Source: an uncultured Alphaproteobacteria bacterium (lineage in GTDB: Bacteria; Pseudomonadota; Alphaproteobacteria; Parvibaculales; Parvibaculaceae). From it: DNA of 34,575 nt. The notes beneath the pieces were generated by a model. It worked only from the letters and a program-made list of their open reading frames with translations, had not been told where the DNA came from and did not search any database. Positions 17,076 to 23,644 of this stretch are shown here, piece by piece; the first letter of the stretch is position 1; each line of letters starts with the position of its first letter. The translations under genes were made by a program, and so were the position numbers. The stretch is from the NCBI GenBank assembly GCA_903889655.1, contig CAISYL010000026.1:1-34575 (forward strand), given 5' to 3'.

Positions 17076-17318
17076 ATGAAGATGTTTCTTTCTCGGCGAT
17101 GGTTGCTTCTGGGCGGCGCGGCGAGCCTTGCCTCGGCCGTTCTGCTCTATGCGTTTGCCACGGCGACGCCGGCTCTGGCCTGCTCGATGGGAGATACCGG
17201 TTCCAACGGGACGTGGAACTGGAACTTCAATTCGAACTCCAACAGCAATTCGAACAGCAACTCCAATAGCAATTCGAATTCGAACAGCAACACGGTCGAG
17301 CTTCGCACCGGTTCCTGA
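17076..17318 (+). CDS. Secreted Asn-Ser repeat peptide, function unknown
   Basis: This is an 80-residue protein starting at ATG 17076, five bases after AAGGTGA. Residues 1-35 form an export signal with a twin-arginine-like motif (LSRRWLLLGG), a hydrophobic stretch and a cleavage site ATPALA before C36. The mature part is only about 45 residues: CSMGDTGSNGTWNWNF, ten Asn-Ser dipeptides, then NTVELRTGS. I do not recognise a family. Other frames through the repeat are arginine-rich and implausible. The DNA of the repeat mixes AAT/AAC with TCG/TCC/AGC, so it is not a simple DNA repeat. A Tat route would be unusual for such a small protein. It lies after the TetR gene and is convergent with the pseudouridine synthase gene. 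Confidence 0.65.
   Translation: MKMFLSRRWLLLGGAASLASAVLLYAFATATPALACSMGDTGSNGTWNWNFNSNSNSNSNSNSNSNSNSNSNTVELRTGS
17229..17288 (+). repeat. Ten-unit Asn-Ser codon repeat
   Basis: Ten hexanucleotide units encode (Asn-Ser)10. Units use both Asn codons and Ser codons from both the TCN and AGC boxes, so neighbouring units differ by up to four bases while the dipeptide stays constant. Confidence 0.8.
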
Positions 17319-17333
17319 GATCGCGTCACGCCG

Positions 17334-18005
17334 TCAGAAGGGGCAGGGGACCGTGAAGAGGCATTCCTCTCCGCTCGACGGGTGGAAGAAGCTCAACCGT
17401 TCCGCATGAAGCTGCAGCCGCTCGGCGGCGGCAAAGGCCTCTTCATGCGCATAGAAATTGTCGCCGAGGATCGGATGGCCGAGGCTCAGCATATGGACGC
17501 GCAATTGATGCGAGCGTCCCGTGGCCGGCGATAGCTCGACGCGCGTCGCATCTTCCTCGCGCGCAAGAACCGACCAGCCTGTCTGTGCGGGCCTCCCGTT
17601 TTCAGGATCGACCATCTGCTTCGGCCGGTTCGGCCAATCGCAGGCGATGGGCAGGTCGACCAATCCGCTTTCCTCCGCCATGCACCCCCAAACGCGCGCG
17701 ACATAGACCTTCCGTGTCAGCCGCGTTTCGAACTGCTGGCTCAGATGCGCATGCGCCTTCCGGTTCATTCCCATGACGACGACGCCCGACGTATCCTTGT
17801 CGAGGCGGTGCACCGTCATCGCGCCGGCGAAAGCCTGCTGCGCCCGCGCCTCGAGGCAATCCGCATGTTCGGCGGGCTTGCCCGGCACATGAAGAAGCCC
17901 GCTCGGCTTTGCAAGCACCAGCACATCGTCGTCGTGGTGGACCACGGAGAGATAGGGCTCCATCGGCGGCGCATAATGAAAAGGTCGGGGCGATCCCATC
18001 GGCAT
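17334..18005 (-). CDS. RluA-family pseudouridine synthase
   Basis: This 223-residue enzyme isomerises uridine to pseudouridine in structured RNA. The catalytic motif MTVHRLDKDTSGVV holds D69. Other RluA-family signatures are VLAKPSGLLHVPGK (motif I), RKVYVARVWG, the RNA-binding GRSHQLRVHM and LGHPILGDNFYA. The short length without an S4 domain and the GHPILGDxFYA ending resemble RluA itself (23S U746 / tRNA U32), but substrate cannot be fixed by sequence. The start was placed at ATG 18003-18005, seven bases after the slyX stop. A Met at residue 15, in front of EPYLSVV, is an alternative, and neither has a strong ribosome-binding site. It probably forms a transcription unit with slyX. Confidence 0.9.
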   Translation of the reverse strand: MPMGSPRPFHYAPPMEPYLSVVHHDDDVLVLAKPSGLLHVPGKPAEHADCLEARAQQAFAGAMTVHRLDKDTSGVVVMGMNRKAHAHLSQQFETRLTRKVYVARVWGCMAEESGLVDLPIACDWPNRPKQMVDPENGRPAQTGWSVLAREEDATRVELSPATGRSHQLRVHMLSLGHPILGDNFYAHEEAFAAAERLQLHAERLSFFHPSSGEECLFTVPCPF

Positions 18006-18012
18006 CGTGCGC

Positions 18013-18231
18013 TCAGTAATGCGGTGGCGGAGGTTCGGCGGGGGCGGGAGCATCCGCCTGCTCCTCGACCGCCTCGACCCGGCTCCCAAGCGCCGCGAGT
18101 TTGCGCGTCAGCCGTTCGATATCCGTCCACTGGTCGGCAATGACCTTTTGCAGATCCTCGATCATCTGCTCCTGATGTGCGACATGCGTTTCGAGCCTGT
18201 CGATGCGCTTCAAAATCTCCGTATCGGACAT
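18013..18231 (-). CDS. slyX: SlyX family protein
   Basis: This 72-residue protein opens with MSDTEILKRIDRLETHVAHQ and continues as a coiled coil with heptad-spaced hydrophobics, then IADQWTDIERLTRKLAALGSR. It ends in a Pro-rich tail closing in PPPPHY, the conserved C-terminal signature of SlyX. Molecular function is unknown. The ATG at 18229-18231 is preceded by GAGGGAG. It is transcribed just before the pseudouridine synthase gene, with a 7-base gap. Confidence 0.88.
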   Translation of the reverse strand: MSDTEILKRIDRLETHVAHQEQMIEDLQKVIADQWTDIERLTRKLAALGSRVEAVEEQADAPAPAEPPPPHY

Positions 18232-18254
18232 CGGATGTCGCTCCCTCGAACTCT

Positions 18255-18503
18255 CTAGGCGCCGGCGAGCTTCCGCTTGTCCGCCGGCGAAAGCCGCTTC
18301 AACGCGTGTTCCGCCTTGGAAGCCTCGGAGCGGTTCGGAAAACTTTGCACCAGTACGACACGGCTCGGTGGAAAGCTGCGCGTGAATTTTGCGCCCCGGC
18401 CCTCGGCATGCGCCTTGTAGCGCGCCTCGACGTCGAGCGCGATGCCTGTATAGAGCCGCCCGCCGGCACATTCCAGCATGTAGAGATACCAGGTCTTCGA
18501 CAT
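18255..18503 (-). CDS. GIY-YIG domain protein (UPF0213/YhbQ type)
   Basis: This is an 82-residue protein when started at the ATG before SKTWYLYML; a second ATG four codons upstream (18515) is possible, and neither has a clear ribosome-binding site. The GIY-YIG core is present as WYLYMLEC and GGRLYTGIALDVEARYKAH, with the conserved Arg and, downstream, the Glu in SKAEHALKRLSPADKRKL. Such single-domain proteins are a large family of putative nucleases, mostly uncharacterised. It lies 23 bases upstream of slyX on the same strand and may belong to the same unit. Confidence 0.88.
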   Translation of the reverse strand: MSKTWYLYMLECAGGRLYTGIALDVEARYKAHAEGRGAKFTRSFPPSRVVLVQSFPNRSEASKAEHALKRLSPADKRKLAGA

Positions 18504-18559
18504 GGGCCCCAGCATAGCGCCGAAGCGGCCCGTGGCGAAGCCATCCGGAACGGCAAATG

Positions 18560-18584
18560 AAAAAACCCCGGCGATATGCCGGGG
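18560..18584 (-). terminator. Rho-independent terminator of the FecR-domain gene
   Basis: On the minus strand CCCCGGC-ATATC-GCCGGGG forms a perfect 7-bp GC stem followed directly by TTTTTT. It lies 26 bases after the stop of the FecR-domain gene and before the GIY-YIG gene, separating the two transcription units. Confidence 0.85.
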
Positions 18585-18610
18585 CTTTCCGTCAGATATC
18601 GCGGCGGGGC

Positions 18611-19702
18611 CTAGTTCGGGCTCTGCTGCTGTTGTTGCTGCTGTTGGTTCTGAAGCAGACTGTCGCTACCGCCATTGTTATTGTCGATGCCTCGCGTGCT
18701 TTCCTTCTGCTGGCTGTAGCTGTCCTGCATCTTGGGGTCGCCGGATCCTTCGACGGCGCCATCGATCTCCGTGGCGGTCGTCGGGTCGGACTTGCCGATT
18801 TCGCTGGCGGCATCGGCAAGGCCCTTGCCTGTTGCGGCTTTCAGATTGTCGTCGAAGTATTTGGCGCCGCTGACAATGTCGGAAGCCGCCTCCGCCTGGT
18901 CGACCGAGCCCTGTACATAGTCGCTCACGGCCCTGGACAGATCGTCCGAGCCGACGCCCGCCTGGGCAATGCCGGCGGCGATATCCTGCAGGTTCTGTGC
19001 GGAAGCCTCACTGCCGACCGCGCCGATGGCGGCGAGAATTTGGGCTGCGGTTGCCGCCGGATTGTCCGAACTCTGAATAAGTTTCGCGACTGCGTCCGTC
19101 AGCGAACCGCTCTGGTCGACCGTCGAGCCATCCGGGCCGATGAGAACGAGATTGCCCTTGACCTCCATTGTCGAGGTCTTGCCGTCCTTGCCGGTCACGA
19201 TCGCCTTGCCGTCGGCGAGTACCACGGCCAGAGCGTCGTTGGTGGCGACGATATTGAGGATCGTGCCGCGTACGCCGATGGTGGCGACCGCCGTCTTGAT
19301 CTCGTAATTGCGTGGATCCTGCGCGCCGGTGACGAAACGCAGCGCCCCCTTGGCGACGCCGATGGCGACTGTGCCGGATGATGCGTTCGGGTCGTAGGCG
19401 AATTTGTCGATCTTGACGTCGGAGCCGGGCGCGATCTTGAGGTTCGTCTGGTCGAGGAATAGCAGTTCCGCAGAGCCGGTCTTGCCAGTCCGCACGACGT
19501 CGTTCTCGAAGACGGCGCCTCCGGAAAGCAATGCATGAACAGCCCCTCCGGTCTCACCCTGCACATCGTTCCTGACCGTCGCGACGACGCCGGCCTTCGG
19601 GGCCGCATCGGCGAATGCCGGCTGCGTTGTGGCGATGCCGACGACCAGCGAGGAGATCATGACGAAGCCGTGAAGCTTCGTTCCGCCAAATGAAAAGGTC
19701 AT
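18611..19702 (-). CDS. Exported FecR-domain protein with poly-Gln C-terminus
   Basis: This 363-residue protein starts at ATG 19700-19702, behind CGGGGGCGG. A signal peptide (about 12-32, MISSLVVGIATTQPAFA) precedes a FecR domain (about 45-165): GGAVFENDVVRTGKTGSAEL, LFLDQTNLKIAPGSDVKIDK and AVATIGVRGTILNIV are the standard signatures of FecR domains outside iron-dicitrate systems. The C-terminal half (about 190-340) is Ala/Asp/Ser-rich and helical. It ends in a low-complexity tail with eight consecutive Gln. There is no membrane helix after the signal, so it should be periplasmic or surface-associated, not an anti-sigma factor. It is divergent from the TPR gene and has its own terminator. Confidence 0.85.
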   Translation of the reverse strand: MTFSFGGTKLHGFVMISSLVVGIATTQPAFADAAPKAGVVATVRNDVQGETGGAVHALLSGGAVFENDVVRTGKTGSAELLFLDQTNLKIAPGSDVKIDKFAYDPNASSGTVAIGVAKGALRFVTGAQDPRNYEIKTAVATIGVRGTILNIVATNDALAVVLADGKAIVTGKDGKTSTMEVKGNLVLIGPDGSTVDQSGSLTDAVAKLIQSSDNPAATAAQILAAIGAVGSEASAQNLQDIAAGIAQAGVGSDDLSRAVSDYVQGSVDQAEAASDIVSGAKYFDDNLKAATGKGLADAASEIGKSDPTTATEIDGAVEGSGDPKMQDSYSQQKESTRGIDNNNGGSDSLLQNQQQQQQQQSPN

Positions 19703-19983
19703 GTGCCGCCCCCGAGCGGAAAAAACTGAACTGCCCCGGCGCCACATATCTTCGTGAGTTCCGATGAGCTATCCGCATGCAGCGCTGAATTCAGACCACA
19801 CAATAATTTCAGAGAATTAGATATGAGAAAATCGCATCTCGGCTCATTACGCCGTCCGGATTTTCGAGAGTCGGAAATTTCGCGCGAATATTGCGCAGGA
19901 ATGGTTCAATCTGCTTGTCGAACAGACGCCCAAAACCGCCGACGGGCGGGTTTTTAGCCGACGAATCTACTAAAGGCAGTGTC
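19703..19983. promoter_or_regulatory. Divergent intergenic region between the FecR and TPR genes
   Basis: These 281 bases hold no convincing gene. A stretch around 19795-19890 is clearly richer in A/T than its surroundings and is the likely place for both promoters. On the TPR side lies a terminator-like hairpin (19931-19955). No CRP-like palindrome was recognised. Confidence 0.5.
19931..19955 (+). terminator. Terminator-like hairpin in the leader of the TPR gene
   Basis: The sequence CAAAACCGCC-GACG-GGCGGGTTTTT has a short GC stem flanked by A and T runs, as in intrinsic terminators. It lies 28 bases before the ATG of the TPR gene and points into it. It could be an attenuator or the end of a short upstream transcript. 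The stem is only 5 bp plus A-T pairs. Confidence 0.45.
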
Positions 19984-20265
19984 ATGAAGATTCCAATAGT
20001 GACGATCTTGCCGATTATTCTGATTGCCGCGGCGGGGCAGGTGGCCGCGGACGAACTCGAAACGACTTATGCGGCGCTGATGAGCGACGTGCGGAATACG
20101 TCCCTCAATCTGCGCTATGCCCATCTGGCGGAGGATCAGGGCAAGCTCAAATGGGCGCTGCCCGCCTATGAACGGGCGCTGAGGAACGACCCCGCCAATA
20201 CGGATGCCCGGGCCGGTCTCGTCCGCGTCAGGGCTGCGCTCGCGGCACCGGAGGGGTCAAAGTAA
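19984..20265 (+). CDS. Small exported TPR protein
   Basis: This 93-residue protein starts at ATG 19984-19986 with AAAGG eight bases upstream. Residues 1-22 are a signal peptide (PIVTILPIILIAAAGQVAA). The rest is one and a half tetratricopeptide repeats: LRYAHLAEDQGKLKWALPAY followed by ERALRNDPANTDARAGL, with the expected small residue and Pro positions. The isolated unit resembles the N-terminal TPR section of larger periplasmic proteins encoded near FecR-domain genes, but no such extension exists here. It is divergent from the FecR gene and convergent with the phosphatase gene (7-base gap). It is probably a small periplasmic scaffold. Confidence 0.72.
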   Translation: MKIPIVTILPIILIAAAGQVAADELETTYAALMSDVRNTSLNLRYAHLAEDQGKLKWALPAYERALRNDPANTDARAGLVRVRAALAAPEGSK

Positions 20266-20272
20266 CCGCATC

Positions 20273-21655
20273 TCAGTTCACGGGACCGTAGTGCAGGCTG
20301 AGGCAGGTGATGTCGTCGAATTGCGGCGTCTCGCCGGCAAACGCGTCCACAGCCGCGATGATGGTGTCGATGGCCTGCCGGCCTGGCATCGAGGCGGAGT
20401 GCTTCACCACCTCACCAAGGCGATCGTCGCCGAAGAGCGTCTTGTCGGCGTTGTGCGCCTCGGTAATGCCGTCCGTATAGAGAAAGAGCCTGTCGCCCGG
20501 CTTCATCACCGTCGTGCGGCTTTTGTACGGCGCCTCCTCGAACATGGCGAGCGCGATGCCGGTATTCGTCAGCATCTCGACTGCGCCATCCTTGCGCACC
20601 AGAAGCGGTGGATTGTGCCCGCAATTGCAATAGGTGAACTCGCCCGTGTCGAGATCGAGAATGCCGTAGAAGAGCGTTGCGAACATCGAAGAGACGTTTT
20701 CGGCGCAGAGCAGAAGATTGGCGCGGGCCATGGCCGTCGCGAGATCGAGTTCCTGCCGGACCACGAGACGTGTCACCGTCTGGGTGATGGCCATGAAAAG
20801 CGAGGCAGGCACACCCTTGCCGCAGACGTCGCCGATCGAAACGCCGAGACGCCGCTCGTCGAGTTGCAGCACGTCGTAAAAATCGCCACCGACCTCGCGC
20901 GCGGGCCGCATCTCGGCATGGATGTCAACTTTGCCGATCAGCTCTTCCAGAGCCGTCGTTCGCGGCAGCATGGCGCGCTGGATGAGCGACGCACTGGCCA
21001 TTTCATCGTGCTGGCGCCGCCGCAGAATGATCTGCTCGGCCATCCGCCGGAAGGTCTGTGCGAAGTCGACGAGTTCGGGCACCGGATTGAGCAGCGTGTC
21101 GAGGATCGCGGGATCGAAATCGTGCCGCTCCAAAGCGGCCAGTGCATTGGTGTAAAAGCCGACCGCCTTGTTCACGGCGCCGAGCCGCTGGCCGAGTTGG
21201 CCGATGACCGAAAGCAGCAGGCCTGGATTTGCGCGCCCCGCCTCCAGCAGGGCGCCGCGGCCGAGGCAGAGTACCCGGACCGGTCCTATTGCCCGGAGCG
21301 TCGCGGTGCGGGGCAGGTTGGCGAACACACCGATATCGCCGATCAGGCTCCGGACGGGCAGGCGCGCAAGGGAAACCGCGCCGAAGCTGCTTTCCGCGAT
21401 AACCTCGACTTCGCCTTCGATGACGAAAAAGGCCACATCACTCGGATCCCCCTGCCGGACCAGTACCTCGTCCGGGGCATAGGCGGCGGTCGAGCTTCCG
21501 TCGATCAGCCTGGACAGGGCTCCCTCGGTGAAATCGTTAAAGGCCGGGTGCTGACGGACGAGCCCCTTCAGCTCCGTAAGGTCTACGTCATAAGGCATAG
21601 TCAGCGTCCCGCGCAGCCTTTGGGTGATCGTCGGAGAAATATCTTTCTCGAGCAT
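20273..21655 (-). CDS. cNMP-binding domain / SpoIIE-type serine phosphatase
   Basis: This is a 460-residue soluble protein. A cyclic-nucleotide-binding domain (about 35-140) has VLVRQGDPSDVAFFVIEGEV and the phosphate-binding cassette GDIGVFANLPRTAT (106-119); the cassette Glu is replaced by D107, while R116 is kept. A helical linker (about 145-225) leads to a PP2C/SpoIIE phosphatase domain (about 225-460) with the metal-binding motifs PAREVGGDFYDV (D258), IGDVCGKGVPASLFM (D276), LYTDGITEA and QFDDITCL. Such enzymes usually dephosphorylate anti-anti-sigma proteins; no STAS or anti-sigma gene is nearby. The start at 21655 is chosen for AAGGA upstream. It is divergent, by 115 bases, from the cNMP-binding channel gene. 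Confidence 0.9.
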   Translation of the reverse strand: MLEKDISPTITQRLRGTLTMPYDVDLTELKGLVRQHPAFNDFTEGALSRLIDGSSTAAYAPDEVLVRQGDPSDVAFFVIEGEVEVIAESSFGAVSLARLPVRSLIGDIGVFANLPRTATLRAIGPVRVLCLGRGALLEAGRANPGLLLSVIGQLGQRLGAVNKAVGFYTNALAALERHDFDPAILDTLLNPVPELVDFAQTFRRMAEQIILRRRQHDEMASASLIQRAMLPRTTALEELIGKVDIHAEMRPAREVGGDFYDVLQLDERRLGVSIGDVCGKGVPASLFMAITQTVTRLVVRQELDLATAMARANLLLCAENVSSMFATLFYGILDLDTGEFTYCNCGHNPPLLVRKDGAVEMLTNTGIALAMFEEAPYKSRTTVMKPGDRLFLYTDGITEAHNADKTLFGDDRLGEVVKHSASMPGRQAIDTIIAAVDAFAGETPQFDDITCLSLHYGPVN

Positions 21656-21770
21656 AAGCTGTGTTCCTTCCCCAGCGATTGTCAATGACGGTGCTGGCAA
21701 TCTAGGCTGGAGAGGCCGCTTCCCCGCGTCCCTATCGTTGGGGCATGGAGTGGCAGGGGGCGAAACTCGC

Positions 21771-23201
21771 ATGATCCTGTTCTCCGCCATTGTCGTGGTC
21801 GGCCTGACGCTGCTGCGTTTCTGGGCGTCCGACTGGTTGTTGGCGGTGCTTCCCGCAGCGATGGGGCATTTCACCGTCAACGCGCTCGGCATTTCCCTGT
21901 CGGTAGCGGCGGCCATCCTTGCGGACCAGTTTTTCCGGAACGTTTACTGGAACCGGATTTTTCGTCGAAGAAAGGGGCGCAAGGCCCCGGCTCTTGTCCG
22001 CGACCTCGTGACGACCCTGTTCCTGACGATAGGCCTCTCGACCGGACTTTATTTCGAACTCGGCGTGGCGGCCTCCGGCATCGCGGCGGTCTCCGGTGCG
22101 ACCGCCGTCGTTCTCGGTTTCGCCCTGCAGACGATGATCCAGGATCTCTTTGGAGGTCTCTCCGTCAATCTGGATCGCTCTTATGCGATCGGCGACTGGC
22201 TCACCATTCATCATCCAGATCTCGGCGCGCCCGCTTACGGTCGTGTGGAGGGTATAAGCTGGCGCACGACTTTTTTGTCGCTTCCAGACGGACGCATGCT
22301 GATCGTTCCGAACCGTGTGGTGACCGCCAATCCCCTGACCAATCATAGCCGCCCGTCGGGTGCCAAGCGCCTGACGGTCGATGTTTGCATCGATTTGAGG
22401 GTGCCGTCCGAGCGTGTCGTCAACATTCTGATGGGTGAGGCCTTCAAAGCGGTTCAGGGACCGGGCTTCAGCCAGAAGCCGGCTCCTTCGATTCTGGTGA
22501 GCAAGATCGAGCAGGACGCCGTGACCTATTCCGCCCGCTTCTACGTCGATCCGGATCGGATCGAGATCGAGGTGGCGCGGTCGATCATGTTCCGGGCGCT
22601 TCAGGATGCTATTCGCCGGACCGCGATGCCGACGCCGGTTCAGCAGATCGAGATTACGCAGCCGCCGGCGGGGGTAACGGATTTTGCGGAAGAGGCTCTG
22701 GCCGCGATCGGCCGTGTTCCGCTCTTCGCCGAAACGCTCGGTGAAGAACAGAAGGTTGAACTCGCCGGTCGATGCAGGCACATGTCTCTCCCTGCGGGAA
22801 GTGCCCTTATCCGGCAGGGGGATGGCGGCGGATCGATGTTCGTGATCCTCGACGGCGCGGCGAACGTCACCGTAAAGGGAACTGACGGCGCCGATCAGCA
22901 TGTCAACGTGCTCGCGCTTGGCGACATCGTCGGCGAGATGTCGCTCATGACGGGCACCCCCAGAACCGCGACGGTTCGCGCGGCGACCCCGCTACGGGTG
23001 CTGGAGATCACGAAAGAAGCGATCGAAGGATTGCTGGTGGCCGCACCGGAACTGCTCGAACTCTTCAGCCAGATTCTCGCCGAACGTCAGGCGCAACTCA
23101 ACGAGGCATCGAACAGGCCCGGCAAGTCGAAGGCGGCCGAACTCGACCTCCTGTCGAAGATGCGCATATTTTTCGTGCGAAGCTTCGGAACGGCGGATTG
23201 A
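21771..23201 (+). CDS. MscS-family channel with C-terminal cNMP-binding domain
   Basis: This is a 476-residue inner-membrane protein. Three or four membrane segments occupy about 1-125. The pore-lining helix and MscS signature lie at 100-135 (ASGIAAVSGATAVVLGFALQ, then QDLFGGLSVNLDRSYAIGDW). The beta domain follows (VEGISWRTTFLSLPDGRMLIVPN split over 159-181), then the alpha/beta domain to about 295. Residues 315-430 are a cyclic-nucleotide-binding domain with an intact cassette: GEMSL (388-392, E389) and PRTAT (397-401, R398). This matches the bacterial cyclic-nucleotide-gated subgroup of MscS channels. The ATG at 21771 has GGGGGCG about ten bases upstream; an in-frame GTG seven codons earlier is possible. 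Confidence 0.92.
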   Translation: MILFSAIVVVGLTLLRFWASDWLLAVLPAAMGHFTVNALGISLSVAAAILADQFFRNVYWNRIFRRRKGRKAPALVRDLVTTLFLTIGLSTGLYFELGVAASGIAAVSGATAVVLGFALQTMIQDLFGGLSVNLDRSYAIGDWLTIHHPDLGAPAYGRVEGISWRTTFLSLPDGRMLIVPNRVVTANPLTNHSRPSGAKRLTVDVCIDLRVPSERVVNILMGEAFKAVQGPGFSQKPAPSILVSKIEQDAVTYSARFYVDPDRIEIEVARSIMFRALQDAIRRTAMPTPVQQIEITQPPAGVTDFAEEALAAIGRVPLFAETLGEEQKVELAGRCRHMSLPAGSALIRQGDGGGSMFVILDGAANVTVKGTDGADQHVNVLALGDIVGEMSLMTGTPRTATVRAATPLRVLEITKEAIEGLLVAAPELLELFSQILAERQAQLNEASNRPGKSKAAELDLLSKMRIFFVRSFGTAD

Positions 23202-23208
23202 CGGCGCT

Positions 23209-23595
23209 TCAGCCCTGCGACGCGAGCGCGCCGAGCATCGCGGCGTAGGTCAGGTGGTGGACGAACTGGTCGAAGCCGATCGCATGCCAGAAAGCGGAAT
23301 CAGCCGTCGTCCAGCCATTGGTCCTGACCACGCGCTCCTTGAGCCAGTCGACGTGATAATGGACCGCGAATTCCGCAACGATGAGCCCTGCCGCAAGCGC
23401 CAATGACGGGCCGAAGAGCAGAATGGCCGGCAGCGAGCCGAGCGCATGCAGGCCGGCATGGAGAATGCCGCCCGGGTGCCCGTAAGTACCCTTGTTCTTG
23501 AGCTGATAACCCGTCTGGAAAACGAAATCGAAGAGGAAGTGCTTGAACTGCAGCAAGACGAGTCCGCCCAGTAGCATCGATAGCGGATCGCTCAT
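23209..23595 (-). CDS. DUF3307 membrane protein
   Basis: This is a 128-residue protein with three or so hydrophobic segments. Conserved features of the DUF3307 family are visible: the early KHFLFDFVFQT, the HAGLHALGSLPAILL helix with its histidines, HYHVDWLKE, and the C-terminal FDQFVHHLTY. The conserved His/Asp residues hint at metal binding, but the function is unknown. The start at 23593-23595 (GGGAGCAGGA just upstream) follows the adenylate cyclase gene after 49 bases on the same strand, so the two are probably co-transcribed. A weak hairpin (GCCTGC/GCAGGC, 23617-23634) lies in that gap. The gene is convergent with the MscS gene. Confidence 0.85.
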   Translation of the reverse strand: MSDPLSMLLGGLVLLQFKHFLFDFVFQTGYQLKNKGTYGHPGGILHAGLHALGSLPAILLFGPSLALAAGLIVAEFAVHYHVDWLKERVVRTNGWTTADSAFWHAIGFDQFVHHLTYAAMLGALASQG

Positions 23596-23644
23596 TCCTG
23601 CTCCCGTTACTGTTTCGCCTGCTTCAATGCAGGCAAAGGTGCTT

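Noticed and set aside
17229-17288. Repeat array considered as CRISPR
   Set aside because: Units are six bases, in frame and without spacers; it is a coding repeat.
17128-17409. Second frame through the Asn-Ser repeat, coding Thr/Ile/Arg repeats
   Set aside because: Very Arg-rich, no signal peptide or ribosome site; it is the shadow of the exported peptide gene.
19754-19957. Small plus-strand frame (67 codons) in the FecR/TPR gap
   Set aside because: No ribosome site, Arg-rich, lies in the AT-rich promoter region and ends in the hairpin.
20204-21688. 494-codon plus-strand open frame
   Set aside because: Antisense to the cNMP/SpoIIE phosphatase, whose motifs on the minus strand are unmistakable.
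21656-21770. Search for a CRP/FNR-type palindrome in the gap between the two cNMP-domain genes
   Set aside because: No TGTGA-N6-TCACA-like sequence was found.
23617-23634. GCCTGC/GCAGGC hairpin between the cyclase and DUF3307 genes considered as a terminator
   Set aside because: Only six base pairs and no T-tract on the minus strand; at best a weak structural element.
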